From Mycolicibacterium neoaurum VKM Ac-1815D (GTDB lineage Bacteria; Actinomycetota; Actinomycetes; Mycobacteriales; Mycobacteriaceae), in assembly GCF_000317305.3 (NCBI RefSeq), contig NC_023036.2, forward strand, positions 4,092,001 to 4,156,000: a DNA stretch of 64,000 bases, in the 5' to 3' direction. The notes beneath the pieces are model-generated. The model was not told the DNA's origin and made no database searches. It saw only the letters and a list, made by a program, of their open reading frames with translations. Position numbers and translations under genes: made by a program. Below are positions 35,914 to 43,475 of this stretch, one piece after another. Positions within the stretch are counted from its first letter, which is position 1. Every line of letters starts with the position of its first letter.

Positions 35914-37418
35914 CGGCGTCCTTTCCCGTTGCGGTAGACGGCATGGTCGGGCAGCTCACCGACGGGCCACGCTGCCAGCGTGTCCAGATACAGCTGGCGC
36001 ACCTCGGCAATCCGCTCGGTCAGGTCGTCGTGGGTCCAGTCGTCGACGGGTATCGGCGGGAAGACGGCGACATCGACCTTGCCCGCGTTGAATGTGCTGG
36101 AGTCGCGGGCGGCGACGACCTCGGCGTTGCGGATGACGATCGGCACGATCGGGATGCCCGCGGCCATCGCGATGCGGAACGGTCCCTTCTTGAACGGACC
36201 CACCTCGGTGGTGTCCAGCCGGGTGCCCTCCGGCGCGATCAGAATCGAAAGCCCCTTCTTGGCAAGCTCTTCCACCTTGTGCAGGCCCTCCACCGCGGAC
36301 TGGGTGTCCTCGCGGTCGATGAACGCCGCGTCCATCACCTTGCCGAGCGGGCCCATCAGCGGGTTGCGCTCGAGCTCCTTTTTGCCCACGCCGGTGAAGT
36401 CGGTGTTGACCAGACGGCCGGCGATCATCGGGTCGGCCTGGTTGCGGTGATTGAAGATGAACACCGCGGGCCGTTGTTTGGTCAGGTTCTCCTCACCGAG
36501 CACATTGAGCCCGATGCCGGTGGTCAGCATCAGCAGCTTGCTCCAGTTGGAGGTGAAGAAGTTGACGCCGACACGTTTGTTGCGTGTCAGCAACCCCAGC
36601 CCGATGGCACCGGCGGCCACCGTGGGAATGGTGGCCAGACTGGCCAGGGTGCGGATCTGCGAGATGGGGCTGCTGCCGCTGCGGCTGGTGAACTTGAGGA
36701 TCGGCCAGCCCCGTTTGGCTGCCACCGCGGCCAGTTTTCCGGCCGGGTTGGTCGGCCGCGGGTTACCGACCAGATACATGAGTGCGACATCCTCGTCGCC
36801 GTCGGCGTAGAAGTAGCTCTTCGCGAGATCGACGCCGTTCTCGGCCGAGAACTTCTGTACCGCATGGGCTTTGCCGGGCCCCCAGATGATCGGTTCGGCG
36901 ACCTCGCCGGTGATCAGTCCGTCGTCGTCGGCGATGAACTTGTTGCTCAAAATGTTGTCGATGCCCAGGAACTTGGCGACGGGCTCGACCTGCACGATCA
37001 GCGCGCTGGAACTCAGTACGACGGTGTGTCCGCGGGCCTGGTGGGCACGCACCATCGCGCGCATCTCGGGGTAGATGCGATCACGGACGTGCTGGACGAA
37101 CAGCCGCTCCCCCAGCTCGTCGAGATCACCGATCGAGTTGCCGCGCAGCATCCGGGCACCCTTGCCGATCAGGTCCTCGAACTCCGAACGGCCGAGTTGG
37201 TGGTTGATGCCGGCCTGCACCATCCCGATGAACTCGCCCGCGCTCATCTGCCCGCGGCGCAGCCGATCCTGGGTCATCAGCACACCGGTGAACCCCGCCA
37301 CCAGCGTGCCGTCCAGATCGAAGAAGGCACCGACCTGCGGCCCCTCGGGGCTGGCCTCGATCTCGGCGACCGTTCCCGGCAGCCGCATCACCTGCGATTC
37401 GCCGTCGGCGGAACTCAT
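35910..37418 (-). CDS. plsC: bifunctional HAD phosphatase / 1-acylglycerol-3-phosphate acyltransferase
   Basis: A 502-residue fusion. The N-terminal HAD-IB (SerB-like) domain has AFFDLDGTLV at about 30-40 and a C-terminal HAD motif in SYFYADGDEDVALMYL. The PlsC domain at about 310-480 has FNHRNQADP (N-H-x4-D) and IAPEGTR. The acyltransferase makes phosphatidic acid; the phosphatase half could dephosphorylate it or a related lipid, linking to diacylglycerol and the WS/DGAT next door. This architecture is standard in mycobacteria (Rv2483c). Both ends overlap neighbours by four bases. Confidence 0.93.
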   Translation of the reverse strand: MSSADGESQVMRLPGTVAEIEASPEGPQVGAFFDLDGTLVAGFTGVLMTQDRLRRGQMSAGEFIGMVQAGINHQLGRSEFEDLIGKGARMLRGNSIGDLDELGERLFVQHVRDRIYPEMRAMVRAHQARGHTVVLSSSALIVQVEPVAKFLGIDNILSNKFIADDDGLITGEVAEPIIWGPGKAHAVQKFSAENGVDLAKSYFYADGDEDVALMYLVGNPRPTNPAGKLAAVAAKRGWPILKFTSRSGSSPISQIRTLASLATIPTVAAGAIGLGLLTRNKRVGVNFFTSNWSKLLMLTTGIGLNVLGEENLTKQRPAVFIFNHRNQADPMIAGRLVNTDFTGVGKKELERNPLMGPLGKVMDAAFIDREDTQSAVEGLHKVEELAKKGLSILIAPEGTRLDTTEVGPFKKGPFRIAMAAGIPIVPIVIRNAEVVAARDSSTFNAGKVDVAVFPPIPVDDWTHDDLTERIAEVRQLYLDTLAAWPVGELPDHAVYRNGKGRR

Positions 37419-38884
37419 TGCGCGGCACTCCCATTCGACGGCGCGGTTTCGGACACAGCGAAGGACGCGGCCGCGGCACGGCCGTCCCCACCGAGGGCCA
37501 GGACCTCATCGAAGCCCCGGACCAGGCTGCGCTGCCACAGTTGCCCGTCGATGATGGCGGCCCGGTCGTAGCGGGTCGTGATGGTGACGTATCCACCACG
37601 CGAGACCAGCACCGCCATCATCGCCACACCTGGCAGCGGGCCAAGTCCGTAGTGCCGCAGCACCTTCGCCCCGGCGATGTAGGTGTCGCCGGGATAGACG
37701 GGCACATTGGATGCCTGGACATCGGAGTTCACCACCGACCCGGCGACCGATTCGAGCACGGCGTCGGGCAGGAAGCTGGCTATCGGAGCGATCGAGCCGA
37801 CCATGTCGATCGCCCGTTCCTCGCGCTTGCTGGTCATCTGCGATCGAATGGCCTTGATCCGGCGTTCGGGGTCGGCGATCCCGATCGGTGCGGCGAGATT
37901 GACACCGGCGAAACGGTTTCCGCCGGCCGGGTCGTCGTCGGAGCGTAGATTGACCGGTACAGCCATGGGCAAGGTCTCGATCGGCATGCCCTTGGCTACG
38001 TGATAGTGCCGCAAAGCCCCGCACAGACCTGCCAGGTAGGCGTCGTTGATCGACCCGCCGACGGCCTTGGCGGCCTTGTGCAGATCGGCGAACACGATGT
38101 CGATCGCCTCGCTGTGCGAGCTCAGGCTGCGCCGCCGCAGCAACGGCGAGTGGTCGGCCACCGGTCGCGATACCCGGGTGGTCGACAGCGCGTAGTCGAC
38201 GACACCACTGACCGCCGCGGCCGGGTCCTTGACGACGTTGGTGACCGCATGCACCGCGCCGCCGACCAGGCCCAGCACACTGTTGGTGATCTTCATGGGC
38301 ATCCGATTGAGGCCCAGCTTCATCAGGTCATTGGACGACAGATCCTGCGGAATCGGCAGCGGCGCAAGCTCACCGACCTCGACATCGCGCTCCAGGTTGT
38401 AGATGTGGGCGAACATCTCGACGGTGCCCACGCCGTCGGCGACGGCATGACTCAGGTGCAGGATGGTGGCCGCCCGGCCGTCGGTCAGACCCTCGACGAG
38501 AGTGGCGCTCCACAGCGGGCGAGTGATGTCCATCGGCGACTGCAGCGCGATCTCGGCGATGTCGAGGACTTCGCGCAGGGTGCCCGGCTCGGGTGCCCGG
38601 ACCCTGCGGACGTGGAAGTCGAGGTTGAAATCCGGGTCGACCACCCAGCGCGGGGCCGCGGTCGGCAGCGTCGGCATCACCACCTTCTGGCGAAGCCGAA
38701 GCACCTTGCGGGAGGCCTGCTCGAACACCGCCCGGAACCGCTCCCAATCGGGAGTCGTGTCAAGCAGTTCGACACCCATGATCCCGGACCGTGTCCGCGG
38801 ATTGGCCTCACCGCGGTGCAGCAACGTGTCGACGCCGTTCAGTTTCTGGGGCAGCCCCGCCGCATCCAACGGCACTCTGCTCAT
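37415..38884 (-). CDS. wax ester synthase/diacylglycerol acyltransferase
   Basis: A 489-residue WS/DGAT that should esterify diacylglycerol to triacylglycerol (storage lipid). The active-site HHxxxDG motif reads SHAVADG, so only the second, catalytic His is kept. The C-terminal half includes NLRSDDDPAGGN, a family motif, and SNVPVYPGDTYIAGAK. It matches Rv2484c. The start is ambiguous: AGGAGG lies 12 bases before ATG 38884 but only 3 before GTG 38893. It leads an operon with plsC and plsB2, each joined by a four-base overlap, which ties TAG formation to glycerolipid synthesis. Confidence 0.9.
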   Translation of the reverse strand: MSRVPLDAAGLPQKLNGVDTLLHRGEANPRTRSGIMGVELLDTTPDWERFRAVFEQASRKVLRLRQKVVMPTLPTAAPRWVVDPDFNLDFHVRRVRAPEPGTLREVLDIAEIALQSPMDITRPLWSATLVEGLTDGRAATILHLSHAVADGVGTVEMFAHIYNLERDVEVGELAPLPIPQDLSSNDLMKLGLNRMPMKITNSVLGLVGGAVHAVTNVVKDPAAAVSGVVDYALSTTRVSRPVADHSPLLRRRSLSSHSEAIDIVFADLHKAAKAVGGSINDAYLAGLCGALRHYHVAKGMPIETLPMAVPVNLRSDDDPAGGNRFAGVNLAAPIGIADPERRIKAIRSQMTSKREERAIDMVGSIAPIASFLPDAVLESVAGSVVNSDVQASNVPVYPGDTYIAGAKVLRHYGLGPLPGVAMMAVLVSRGGYVTITTRYDRAAIIDGQLWQRSLVRGFDEVLALGGDGRAAAASFAVSETAPSNGSAAQ

Positions 38885-38988
38885 CGCGCGCACTCTCCTC
38901 CTGATAACGCCCCTCGTGCAGCGTCCACGCTAGTCGGCGTCGCGTCGGCGCGACGCCCCTTTCGCTGGGAGCGCGCAACCTCACAGCC

Positions 38989-39432
38989 TCACGCCGGGAC
39001 GCGGGTGTTCCCGGGTGGGTCCGGCAGATCGCGGAACGCCGCGGCAGCCAGGATCCGCTTCTGTTGACCGTTCCTCGGCGCCGCGATCCGCAGGTTCACC
39101 GAGACACCGTGATCGCTAGGCCGGATGTAGTAGCACTCGTCGGTGTCCGGGCAATAGATGCAGATGACGTCGACGGCGCCCTTGTCGATGGGTACCGAAT
39201 GCACGCCGTGTCGATCCGCCCAGGTCGACCGCAGGTTCAGCTTGATGACCCCGGCACGCGCACATCGGTACTTCACCTGGACCCTGACGAACACGCCCGC
39301 CCGGTAGGCGACCAGGTCGAAGGCCGCATGCTCGGTGGCCGGGAAGAGCATGGTGTACCCCTTGGCCACCAGATCCGAGAACGCCTTCGCGACGCCCAGA
39401 TCGCCTTTGTCCTTCGTGTGGTGCGAAGCCAT
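38989..39432 (-). CDS. orphan PD-(D/E)XK endonuclease, group I intron-associated type
   Basis: A 147-residue protein resembling the PDDEXK_5 (group I intron-associated endonuclease) family. The core reads AKAFSDLVAKGYTMLFPATEHAAFDLVAYR followed by VQVKYR; Asp of FDLV and the Gln-x-Lys motif form the expected metal-binding site. No intron is visible in the adjacent tRNA-Arg. GGAGGAGGGG lies five bases before ATG 39432. It may be a domesticated homing nuclease or part of a restriction or mobility function. It is transcribed away from the tRNA gene 97 bases distant. Confidence 0.78.
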   Translation of the reverse strand: MASHHTKDKGDLGVAKAFSDLVAKGYTMLFPATEHAAFDLVAYRAGVFVRVQVKYRCARAGVIKLNLRSTWADRHGVHSVPIDKGAVDVICIYCPDTDECYYIRPSDHGVSVNLRIAAPRNGQQKRILAAAAFRDLPDPPGNTRVPA

Positions 39433-39529
39433 CGACCCCTCCTCCTGGGCACCGCCCCACCGGGCTGATGTGCCGGCCGTCGGTTGCTGAAAGGGAATCG
39501 ATGAGGTGTAAATTACGACTGTCCGATCT

Positions 39530-39602
39530 GCCCCCGTGGCGCAACGGATAGCGCAGCGGGTTTCTACCCCGTAGGTTGCAGGTTCGAATCCTGTCGGGGG
39601 TG
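39530..39602 (+). tRNA. tRNA-Arg (anticodon TCT)
   Basis: A complete cloverleaf. The acceptor GCCCCCG pairs with CGGGGGT (one G-U at the end), the anticodon stem CGGGT/ACCCC-type pairing encloses TTTCTAC with anticodon TCT, and the T arm is GCAGG-TTCGAAT-CCTGT. CCA is not encoded. A promoter is visible upstream with TTGCTG at 39484 and TAAATT at 39509. Five T follow the gene. Confidence 0.93.
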
Positions 39603-39691
39603 CTTTTTCACCATGTGCGGGTCCGCCGGCAACCCGATGTCGTCTGACCCGACCATAACGCGCCCCACCGACACGTCACGCCGAGTCGCTG

Positions 39692-40069
39692 TCAGTCCGT
39701 GGTCGTCTGCAGCTCGTCGAACGCCGCACCCAGGTTCGGCCGGATGGTCAGGACATCGGCCAAGCCGACCAGCTCGAGTGGTCGACGGGTGATCGGCCCA
39801 TCGGCCACCACCACCAGCGGCACCTCCGGTATCAGCTGCTGATGGGTCTCCACCAGCACCGACATGCCATAGGAGGCCAACAACTCGGTATCGGTCAGGT
39901 CCACGATGACGGCCGTCGGTTGTTTCTTCAGCGCGGCAGCGATGACCTGCTGCAACGTCGGCGCGGTCACCATGTCGATGGCTCCGGCGCAGCTGACGAC
40001 GACCGTCGTGTCATGCCAGGATTCGGAGCAGACACACGGGGACGGGATGGGCTCAAGTCGGTCGGGCAT
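39692..40069 (-). CDS. STAS-domain anti-anti-sigma factor
   Basis: A 125-residue single STAS domain of the SpoIIAA/RsbV type. The phosphorylation-site region reads VDLTDTELLASYGMSVL, with the candidate Ser before Tyr-Gly. Such proteins, when dephosphorylated, bind an anti-sigma kinase and free a sigma factor. ATG 40069 is chosen over 40084 for its GAGG five bases upstream. The gene is divergent from a phytochrome-SpoIIE phosphatase, the enzyme class that dephosphorylates these antagonists. No anti-sigma kinase or sigma gene is in the window. Confidence 0.88.
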   Translation of the reverse strand: MPDRLEPIPSPCVCSESWHDTTVVVSCAGAIDMVTAPTLQQVIAAALKKQPTAVIVDLTDTELLASYGMSVLVETHQQLIPEVPLVVVADGPITRRPLELVGLADVLTIRPNLGAAFDELQTTTD

Positions 40070-40254
40070 GGACACCTCGCGCAAAAGTCGACTCCGGGCG
40101 CAATGTCTCGCGGGGCTACTTCTTAACCAAACAAGCTAGAACGCCGAGTACCACCGAGCCTAACGTAAAGATCCGGTCCCAAACGGGTCGCGGCACCCGA
40201 GCGGACGGCAATTCGCCGACCTGGCACGCTGTGCACCGTAGTCGGGGACAGAAC

Positions 40255-40271
40255 GGGGAGGTCTACCCATT
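40255..40271 (+). promoter_or_regulatory. strong Shine-Dalgarno in front of an ATT codon
   Basis: GGGGAGG (40255-40261) stands seven bases before an in-frame ATT at 40269, eight codons upstream of GTG 40293. GTG 40293 itself has no ribosome-binding site. ATT may therefore be the real start of the phytochrome gene. Confidence 0.5.
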
Positions 40272-40292
40272 TCGCGTCAGAACGCTGATGAC

Positions 40293-42536
40293 GTGACCGT
40301 CGAGGGCTTGCTGCCGCCCGGCACCGTCATCGACCTGGACAATTGCGCGCGGGAACCCATCCACATTCCCGGCAGTGTCCAGCCGCGCGGTGTGCTCGCA
40401 GTGGTCCGCGAACCCAGTTTCGAGATCCGGCAGATCAGCGCGAACGTCGACGACCTGCTGGGACGTTCCGTCCACGAGGTGCTCAACCAGGATCTGTCGG
40501 CTCTCATCGGGATCGATCAGGCCAACCTGATCAGGCAGGCCGCCGCGACATTCGGGGATCTGCGCCAACGCAACCCTCTCGAGCTGACCATGGAGGTCGG
40601 CGGACTTACCCGGCCCTTTGACGCGCTGCTGCATCGTGAACCCGGCGGGATCCTGCTCATCGAGATCGAGATGGCGTACGGCGAGCGCCCCTTCTCGTTC
40701 CCCAATACCTACCAGGCCGTACGCAACTCGGTGGAGGAGCTGAATCGCGCCGACGGGCTCAGGGCCCTCTACGACACCGCGGCGCAGGCGGTGCGCGAGC
40801 TGACCGGATTCGACCGCGTCATGGTGTACCGATACGACCGCGACTACAACGGCGAGGTTGTCGCCGAGAACAAGCGCGAGGATCTCAATTCCTTTCTCGG
40901 GCTTCACTATCCGGCCAGCGACATACCCGCTCAAGCACGCGCGATGTACGAGAAGAGTTGGCTGCGCCTGATCTCCGACGTCGACTACACACCGGCACCG
41001 CTGGTGCCACCCATGAACCCCGACAGTGGGACACCGGTGGACCTGACCCACGCCACCCTGCGCAGCGTTTCCCCCATTCACATCGAGTACCTGAAGAACA
41101 TGGGCGTGCGCGCGTCGATGTCGATCTCACTGTTGCGCCACGGACGACTGTGGGGTCTGATCGCCTGTCATCACTACGCCGGGCCGCACCTGCCGCCCTA
41201 TGGTGCGCGCGCCGCCGCCGAGTTCCTCGGTTCGACATTGTCGCTGCGCATGGTCGACCGGTTCGATGAAGACCAGTTACGCGAACAGCTCGCCGCCCAA
41301 TCGCTGCTGAGCCATCTGACCGCGGCCACGCACAACGACGCCGAACCTCTGGCCACCACCCTTCTGGGGACTCCCAGCGTGCTCGACCTGCTACCCGCCA
41401 CCGGCGTCGTGGTCAACGTCGGCGGTGAGTACGGCGCGCTGGGTTCGCCACCGGCTCCCGAGCAGGTCGCGGCCGTCGCGGCGTGGGCTCGCAGCACCGG
41501 TGAGGAGATCGCGGTCACCGAAAGCCTGTCACGTGACGTGCCTGCGGTGCCGGTCGATCCAGAGATCGCTGCCGGGGCGTTGGCGCTGAATCTGCCGGAG
41601 GACCAGTACGTCATCTGGTTCCGCGACGAGGCCGTCCGCTCAGTCGACTGGGGTGGCGACCCGCACAACAAGGCGATCGCCGTACAGGAGGGTGACCAGA
41701 TCCGGCTCAGCCCGCGCAAATCCTTCGATCGTTGGCGGGAGGTGGTCGACAAGTGCAGTGAGCCGTGGGCCCCCATCCAACTGGAGTCGGCCGAGGGGTT
41801 ACGCGCCAACCTGGTCGAGGAGCTCTACCGCCGGACCCGCAGCGCGCTTCGCGTGGCCGAGGTGCTGCAACGCAGCTTGCTACCGGAATCCATCCCGACC
41901 GTCGAGGGCTGGGAATTGTCCGCCGACTACCGTCCTGCGGCCGGCGGACGAGTCGGCGGCGACTGGTACGACGCGTTCGAACTCCGCGATGGCCGGCTGG
42001 TCGTCCTGCTCGGTGACGTGGCCGGCCACGGCCTTGCCGCGGCGGGAACCATGGCTCAGTTGCGAAATGTACTGCGGGCCAATCTGTTCGCCGGCGCCAC
42101 GCCCGGAACGGCTATCAGTGATCTGAACTCGTTCAGCGTCCACCTGATGCCCCGCACGTTCGCCACCGTCATCGTCGCCCGGATCGATATCCGCACCGGC
42201 CATGTGGAGGCGTCCTCCGCCGGTCATCTCATGCCGTTCATCACCGGGTCGGTTGACGACACGCCCACCGCGGCACCGATCAAACTGTCGCCGCCGATCG
42301 GCGTCCGGGGCGCGACCTATGTCACCAGCGAGTTCGACTTGGAGCCCGGCCAGTTCATGGTGATGTTCTCGGACGGGCTGGTGGAACGGCGGACCGCCTC
42401 GATAGACGAAGGTCTGCAGCGCTTGTCTACCCAACTCGCGGCGTCCCGGGATCGACGTGCGCCGAGGGTGTCGGCGGCGATGACACCCAACGACACCGAC
42501 GATGACGTCACCGTCATCATCCTGGGCCGCCGGTGA
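40293..42536 (+). CDS. bacteriophytochrome fused to SpoIIE/PP2C phosphatase
   Basis: A red/far-red light receptor with a phosphatase output, 747 residues from GTG 40293 (755 if ATT 40269 is used). PAS (about 10-125) carries the biliverdin-attaching Cys18 in NCAREPIHIPG. GAF (about 145-320) has PASDIP at 207-212, His263 in SPIHIEYLKNM and His293 in ACHHY. PHY (about 330-500) has the tongue motifs WGG (453) and PRKSF (474-478). The SpoIIE domain (about 515-747) has GGDWYD, GDVAGHG, SDGLVE and DDDVT, all acidic metal ligands kept. There is no His kinase. The divergent STAS gene is its likely substrate. ABM-fold and methyltransferase genes follow in the same operon. Confidence 0.93.
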   Translation: MTVEGLLPPGTVIDLDNCAREPIHIPGSVQPRGVLAVVREPSFEIRQISANVDDLLGRSVHEVLNQDLSALIGIDQANLIRQAAATFGDLRQRNPLELTMEVGGLTRPFDALLHREPGGILLIEIEMAYGERPFSFPNTYQAVRNSVEELNRADGLRALYDTAAQAVRELTGFDRVMVYRYDRDYNGEVVAENKREDLNSFLGLHYPASDIPAQARAMYEKSWLRLISDVDYTPAPLVPPMNPDSGTPVDLTHATLRSVSPIHIEYLKNMGVRASMSISLLRHGRLWGLIACHHYAGPHLPPYGARAAAEFLGSTLSLRMVDRFDEDQLREQLAAQSLLSHLTAATHNDAEPLATTLLGTPSVLDLLPATGVVVNVGGEYGALGSPPAPEQVAAVAAWARSTGEEIAVTESLSRDVPAVPVDPEIAAGALALNLPEDQYVIWFRDEAVRSVDWGGDPHNKAIAVQEGDQIRLSPRKSFDRWREVVDKCSEPWAPIQLESAEGLRANLVEELYRRTRSALRVAEVLQRSLLPESIPTVEGWELSADYRPAAGGRVGGDWYDAFELRDGRLVVLLGDVAGHGLAAAGTMAQLRNVLRANLFAGATPGTAISDLNSFSVHLMPRTFATVIVARIDIRTGHVEASSAGHLMPFITGSVDDTPTAAPIKLSPPIGVRGATYVTSEFDLEPGQFMVMFSDGLVERRTASIDEGLQRLSTQLAASRDRRAPRVSAAMTPNDTDDDVTVIILGRR

Positions 42537-42569
42537 ACAGCCGTGCCGACACACCTTGAGGAGATTGCA

Positions 42570-42863
42570 ATGCCGGTGACCGTGTTCCTCGAACTCCGTT
42601 TCCAGCCGGGTGCCGTCGCACGTGCCCGCGACGTCATGGGGCGGGCGCTCCACGACACCCGGGCGTTCGCCGGCAACATCAGCACCGAGGTCCTGATCGA
42701 CGAGGACGACGAAACGCATTGGGTGATAAGCGAAGTATGGGAGTCAGTCGAGCACGACGAGGCTTACCGAGCGTTTCGCGCCGGCGCCGGCAAGCTCGCC
42801 GAGCTGCCGCCACTGTTGAGCGCACCACCGAAGAAGACGCGGTACGTCACGTCCGACATGTGA
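42570..42863 (+). CDS. ABM-fold (antibiotic biosynthesis monooxygenase-like) protein
   Basis: A 97-residue dimeric alpha/beta-barrel type protein (MPVTVFLELRFQPGAVARA, then HWVISEVWESVEHDEAYRAF). GAGGAG precedes ATG 42570 by six bases. The family includes quinol monooxygenases and IsdG/MhuD haem-degrading enzymes. The Asn and His that mark MhuD are not at the expected places, so a haem-degrading role supplying phytochrome chromophore is attractive but unsupported. It lies 33 bases after the phytochrome gene and ends in a TGATG junction with the methyltransferase gene. Confidence 0.8.
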   Translation: MPVTVFLELRFQPGAVARARDVMGRALHDTRAFAGNISTEVLIDEDDETHWVISEVWESVEHDEAYRAFRAGAGKLAELPPLLSAPPKKTRYVTSDM

Positions 42864-43471
42864 TGCCGATGGCCGCAACGGATGACTACTGGAATCACAA
42901 CACGGCTTACCATCCGTGGCTGCTCACGCTCGCCCGTCGAGACGGTCATGCACTCGATGTGGGGTGCGGCGATGGCCTGCTGGCGCAGCGCCTTGCCACG
43001 GTGTCACGAGCGGTGACCGCGCTGGATCCCGACCAGGCGGCGATTACGCGGGCCCGCGACCGGATCGGAACCGGGACGAGGGTCTCGGTGCAGAACTGCT
43101 CATTCGACGATTTCGATTCCGGCGGAGATCGTTTCGACCTGATCACGTTCGTCGCCAGCCTGCATCACATGGATCTGTGCACGACGCTGCAGAGAGCCCG
43201 CGGTCTGTTGGCTCCGGGAGGGACCATCGCCGTCGTCGGGCTGAGCGCCAATACCTCGGTCGGTGACTGGCTGATCTCGGCCCTGTGCCTTCCCGCGGTG
43301 CGCCTCGGATCACGTTGGCATCGGGAACATCCCGATATCGGCGTGGTCGTCGCCGACCCGCGCGAGTCTCTTACCGAGATTCGACGCGTGGCCTGCGACG
43401 TCCTGCCTGGCGTGACGATCCGCCGAGCCCTGTACTACCGGTACCTACTGCGCTGGACGCTGCCCGACTGA
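42863..43471 (+). CDS. class I SAM-dependent methyltransferase
   Basis: A 202-residue methyltransferase. The SAM-binding motif I is ALDVGCGDGLLAQRL (about 29-43), followed by the acidic VTALDPD end of strand 2 and the motif DLITFVASLHHMD. A C-terminal helical cap (DWLISALCLPAVRL) may bind a hydrophobic substrate. ATG 42863 overlaps the stop of the ABM gene (TGATG); the frame is open further upstream only as a shadow. It is the third gene of the phytochrome operon. The substrate is unknown. It ends 4 bases before the convergent Gly-rich gene. Confidence 0.85.
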   Translation: MPMAATDDYWNHNTAYHPWLLTLARRDGHALDVGCGDGLLAQRLATVSRAVTALDPDQAAITRARDRIGTGTRVSVQNCSFDDFDSGGDRFDLITFVASLHHMDLCTTLQRARGLLAPGGTIAVVGLSANTSVGDWLISALCLPAVRLGSRWHREHPDIGVVVADPRESLTEIRRVACDVLPGVTIRRALYYRYLLRWTLPD

Positions 43472-43475
43472 CCGG

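Noticed and set aside
39530..39602. Group I intron in tRNA-Arg, suggested by the adjacent intron-type nuclease
   Set aside because: The tRNA is contiguous and folds completely without an intron.
42570..42863. ABM-fold gene as an MhuD/IsdG haem oxygenase
   Set aside because: The N-terminal Asn and the helix His that bind haem in MhuD are not at corresponding positions, so the call was kept general.
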